A DNA stretch of 64,000 nucleotides from Orthonyx spaldingii (taxonomy: Eukaryota > Chordata > Aves > Passeriformes > Orthonychidae), in contig VZTJ01000079.1 of the NCBI GenBank assembly GCA_013397795.1, forward strand, positions 1,207,394-1,271,393, written 5' to 3'. The notes below the pieces were generated by a model, which was not told where the DNA came from, ran no database searches, and worked only from the letters and a program-made list of their open reading frames with translations. Shown here in pieces: positions 61,082 to 64,000 of this stretch (position 1 is its first letter; every line of letters begins with the position of its first letter). The position numbers were made by a program, and so were the translations under genes.

Positions 61082-63943
61082 CTGCAAATTCAGGGGAAAC
61101 AATTCACTGCTTAAGGGGGCAATAAACAGTCATGTTTTTTTAAAAGGACTAAAAGGAAGTATTCAGTTTATTTTAATCAGTTAATGGAACAGGTTCAAGC
61201 AAAGCTCCTAGAGAGTATTAAAAGAAAATAACAGACGCCCCGAGGATTGAACAGGTTGAATAGTTAACTTAGCCTCATTTCAAATCAAAACAGTCTTTGC
61301 CTCCTTTATCCAGCATTGAATCCTACAATAACTGGGAGAGCATCAGCAGTTTACCTGTTTCACAGAGATTCTGATGGGTTCTTTCAGCACTATCCATGTC
61401 ACACTCTCATTAAGGGGTGGGGTTGTCAGAGAACCGAGGTATGTCCAATAATCCAGACTCAGTGGCAGGAGACATTTAGGGTTGAAGCCTCTAAATTGAG
61501 CTTTTGTTCCCTGGGAAGAGAAAATGGACTTGAAATTTATCCTTGTACTTTTAAGTGCAGGTTGAATAACTTTTTTGAGAGAAGAAAATGTTAAAGTAAG
61601 TCTGTAAAGGCTTGGCTGCCTTATAACAGCTATTAGCCAAAAGCAGATGGCAAGTGTGATGCCTAAGTCTGGCTTACTGGGCTTTGAGGTCTTGGCCCAT
61701 TGTCTCTACCAAAATTCACTCCTTGTCACAGCAGGCCCAAAAACACTGCAGGAGGCGTGTTCTGTAGATAGTGTTCAGTGTGAGCTATAGATAATATCAT
61801 GGCAGAATTCCTTGTCTCATGACTTGCTATTTTCTGTTCTTCTCATCTATTTTAGTAGAAAAATTTAAATCCTACAGTCTTTGTCTGCTATGGTAGATAT
61901 TGGCTTTAAAAAAAAAAAAAAAATCAAGCCTTCAAGTCTAAAATTAGAGGAAGGTGGATTGATAGAGAAAGATACATCTACCAAAAGATTGTGGAAATAG
62001 AAGGAGGGGCTGCCTAAAGTAGTGATTGCCTTAAGTACCACAGTCTGGAGGAAAACTCTTCAGCCTGTAGGAGTATCCAAAAAGGTCTCAGTCACTCAGA
62101 AAACACTTCAGGAACAGACACTCTGGACCTCAGTGAGATCATCCCTGACAGAGCTCTGCAGCAAAGATAAACAGGCAGCTTCCACTTGTTCCAGCCTAGG
62201 CTCAATGGAAAAGGATTGTTTTGCTGAGTCTCAGAGCTGAGCCTCAAGGGTCATGGAGCCGTTGATTTTACATTTTTTGGGAAAGGCAGAACCTCTGGAT
62301 GACCAGTGGGGTCAGCACAGCCTTGTGAGGTACCTGAGATTAGGCAAATAATATGAACTTTGGAGGGGAAGAAGAAACTACAACTACAGTTATGTTCCAG
62401 TTATGGGAGGATCTGTGGGTGGGTGATTTTTCTTTTTTGTCTCAAACACATACATGAACATGATTTTTAAAGGATATCCCAAAAACAAATTTGAAGGGCT
62501 GAGAACTTACTTTAAATTTCACCATGTACAAGGCATCAGTGAGTCTGTTCATACTGGCATGTTCTTTTCCAATCTAAAATAATGGAATAGACAGGTTAAA
62601 TAAGAAGGACTATAATGATGCTTTAATTAGGTGTTGTTTTCTTACCCAAATCTTAACATTCCTACCAAAGTTGATCAGGAATTTGCAATGCATTAATGCT
62701 TCCAGTAAGTCATCGGTTTAGCTCAAGCACTGCTTAAATATGTGGCATGGTCCTCAAACACTTTACAGCATAATGCTTTTCATCATGTAAACATGCTATT
62801 TTTGCAATTCTTACCTCCAAGAAAACACCAACTACTGCCAAGCCATCTGGAGCTGCTGCTGCCTCTCCAAATGTTGCATATTTTCTGGCATTCCAATGAA
62901 CTAAGTGGAGCTTTAAAGAAAAATAACAAATAAGAATTAAATTAGTGATGGAAGCTGTGAACGTGGTTTCTCCTTGGCAGCACTAACAGTTGTTCATAAC
63001 AGAACGGTTTTGTGTCAAAGGCATTGCTGGAAACATGAAGAAGTTCAATATTTTGGACAGGTCCATGAGTGTGGGCAGGCACTAGGCAAGTTTTCTATCT
63101 AGCAGCCCACACTGGGGTGGCATGGCCAGGCTTTGGGAGTGGGAGGGTACAGGGGTGGCTTCTGTGAGAAACTGCCAGAAGCTTCCCCAGCTCGTGATCA
63201 CAAGTGAGGGACCCAGGCTGGAGCAGTTCCTGAAGGACTGACTGCACCCCATGGGAAGGGACAGGGCTGGAGCAGCCCATGGGAAGCTCTCAGGCTGGAG
63301 GAGTTCACGGAGTTCACTGTCTCCTGTGGGAGGAACCCCACACTGGAGCACGGGAAGTGTGAGGAGCCCTTCCCCTGAGGAGGGAGGAGCAGCAGAGACA
63401 GCCTGGGCTGAGCTGAGCACAGCCCCCATTCCCCGTCCCCCTGCACCACTGGGGGAGAAGGTGGAGAAAGCTGGGAGTAAAGTTAAGCCCAGGAAGCAAG
63501 GAGGGGTGAGGAAAAGGTGTTTTAAGATTTAGTTTTTACTTCCCATTATCTAACTCTGATTTGATTGGTAATAAATTAATTCCCCCCAGTCGAGCCTGTT
63601 TTGTTGTGTCAGTAACTGGTGAGGGGTCTCTCCCTGCCCTTATCCCGACCCACAAAGCCTTTCCTGGTATTTTCTCTCCCCATCCAGCTGCGGAGGGCAG
63701 GGATGGCTGACCTACCCATGGTGAGCAAAGGAATCAGAATCCTAATCCTGTCCCCACTGCAGACAAAGTCATGTGGCAACAGTATTTGTATGAAATATTC
63801 CCATCTGTGAAAACACATCCCTACCTCACAGGGAAAAGGCTTTCCATCAATGGTGTGCTCTGATCCCTGGCTGTGCGTGGTCCCCCAGTGGAAGTGGAAC
63901 TGCTTTAGCCGGAATGGATTCTGAAAGGGTCCTCCACTGATTG
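60959..63943 (-). CDS. CA7: Carbonic anhydrase VII, partial (exons 3-7)
   Basis: CA7 is a cytosolic alpha-carbonic anhydrase, a zinc enzyme interconverting CO2 and bicarbonate; in mammals it is strong in neurons and affects GABA responses. Five exons on the minus strand were joined: 63943-63825, 62910-62815, 62573-62511, 61510-61355 and 61081-60959, with lengths 119, 96, 63, 156 and 123 bp, all flanked by AG/GT. The sizes match the vertebrate alpha-CA exon pattern. Catalytic parts present (CA II numbering) are zinc ligands His94 and His96 (FHFHW), His119 (LHLVHW), Glu106 (GSEHT), Val143 (VVGVFL), Thr199-Thr200 (SLTTPP) and Trp209 (SVTWIV). Isoform VII is indicated by KYATFGEAAAAPDG, SMNRLTDALYMVKFK and QPLKGRIVRASFKA. 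Exons 1-2, holding residues up to about 80 including the His64 shuttle position, lie beyond the window. PDP2 is the next gene downstream in the same orientation. Odd point: the position of human Cys217 is Arg. Confidence 0.97.
61082..61354 (-). other. CA7: CA7 intron 6
   Basis: 273 bp, GT..AG. Nothing else seen. Confidence 0.92.
61355..61510 (-). CDS. CA7: CA7 exon 6
   Basis: 156 bp between TCTTCCCAG and CAG|GTAAAC. It contains FNPKCLLP (Cys183 position kept), YWTYLGSLTTPPLNESVTW and KEPIRISVKQ (Arg where human has Cys217). Confidence 0.97.
61511..62510 (-). other. CA7: CA7 intron 5
   Basis: 1000 bp, GT..AG, with a 16-A run on the plus strand (61908-61923). No mobile element recognised. Confidence 0.92.
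62511..62573 (-). CDS. CA7: CA7 exon 5
   Basis: 63 bp between ATTTTAG and AAA|GTAAGT. It encodes IGKEHASMNRLTDALYMVKF and K. Confidence 0.97.
62574..62814 (-). other. CA7: CA7 intron 4
   Basis: 241 bp, GT..AG. Nothing else seen. Confidence 0.92.
62815..62910 (-). CDS. CA7: CA7 exon 4
   Basis: 96 bp between TTCTTTAAAG and GAG|GTAAGA. It encodes LHLVHWNARKYATFGEAAAA and PDGLAVVGVFLE, with the third zinc histidine (LH). Confidence 0.97.
62911..63824 (-). other. CA7: CA7 intron 3
   Basis: 914 bp, GT..AG, largely occupied by an LTR fragment (63150-63712). Confidence 0.9.
63150..63712 (+). mobile_element. Endogenous retrovirus-like LTR fragment in CA7 intron 3
   Basis: The sequence resembles an abundant bird LTR. 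Landmarks are CTGGAGCAGTTCCTGAAGGACTG, GTGTGAGGAGCCCTTCCCCTGAGGAGGGAGGAGCAGCAGAGACA, TTTTAAGATTTAGTTTTTACTTCCCATTA, GATTTGATTGGTAATAAATTAATT (poly(A) signal 63570-63575), AGTCGAGCCTGTTTTG and CTCTCCCCATCCAGCTG. No internal viral genes are present and both ends are eroded. The orientation is opposite to CA7, so its poly(A) signal should not truncate the CA7 transcript. Confidence 0.72.
63825..63943 (-). CDS. CA7: CA7 exon 3
   Basis: 119 bp between CTGCCCAG and GAG|GTAGGG. It begins in codon phase, with two bases (CA) completing a split codon. It encodes ISGGPFQNPF, RLKQFHFHWG and GSEHTIDGKPFPCE, carrying two zinc histidines and the gatekeeper Glu. Confidence 0.97.
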
Positions 63944-63965
63944 CTGGGCAGAAGAATATAAAAAA

Positions 63966-63996
<31 letters not shown>

Positions 63997-64000
63997 GAGA
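63944..64000 (-). other. CA7: CA7 intron 2 end with A-rich run
   Basis: The acceptor of exon 3 is followed (in plus-strand direction) by about 35 bases that are nearly all A (63958-63990). On the CA7 strand this forms a long T-rich tract directly before the acceptor. Confidence 0.85.

Noticed and set aside
60959..63943. Assignment as CA5, CA2 or CA13
   Set aside because: FGEAAxAPDGLAVVGVFLE, SMNRLTDALYMV and GRIVRASF are CA7-type, and the PDP2 neighbourhood agrees.

Overview
This window is vertebrate nuclear DNA, almost certainly avian. The signs are sparse repeats, several truncated CR1 LINE 3' ends of the bird type (terminating in the ATTCTATG-like octamer), a bird-type LTR remnant, and intron-containing genes with canonical GT/AG splice sites. 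The CR1 subfamilies look passerine-like, but I cannot name the species.

Only two protein-coding genes can be supported, both on the minus strand and both at the right end. PDP2 (mitochondrial pyruvate dehydrogenase phosphatase, catalytic subunit 2) has its complete coding region in one exon at 49189-50793. A CpG island at about 52640-53690 lies upstream and is the likely promoter and 5' non-coding exon. CA7 (cytosolic carbonic anhydrase VII) is partial: five coding exons between 60959 and 63943, equivalent to human exons 3 to 7, while exons 1 and 2 lie beyond the right edge. CA7 followed by PDP2 in the same orientation is the arrangement on human chromosome 16q22.1, so both assignments support each other. 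The two genes are not known to share a pathway beyond general energy and acid-base metabolism; the link is conserved neighbourhood.

The left 48 kb is a gene-poor stretch. I found no recognisable CDH16, RRAD or CES exons, which follow PDP2 in human. It holds CR1 fragments (979-1447, 3012-3110, 15788-16960, 36013-36150, 38030-38425, 46437-46573), one MIR SINE (26030-26150), microsatellites, an 86-bp minisatellite (9334-9592), and two related arrays of a 14/15-bp GCAGTGCA(G)TTATT motif 3.1 kb apart (29188-29273 and 32391-32763). A 70-80 bp direct duplication around a single N (29602-29750) may be an assembly artefact. Two unproven coding or regulatory candidates are flagged: a minus-strand frame with a strong transmembrane segment at 20949-21488, and a small CpG-rich patch at about 26470-26600.

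Between PDP2 and CA7 (53.7-59.3 kb) there is a CR1 end and two MIR SINEs. An old LTR sits in CA7 intron 3. I saw no system here that I could call novel with confidence; the most unusual objects are the repeat arrays and the orphan transmembrane frame.
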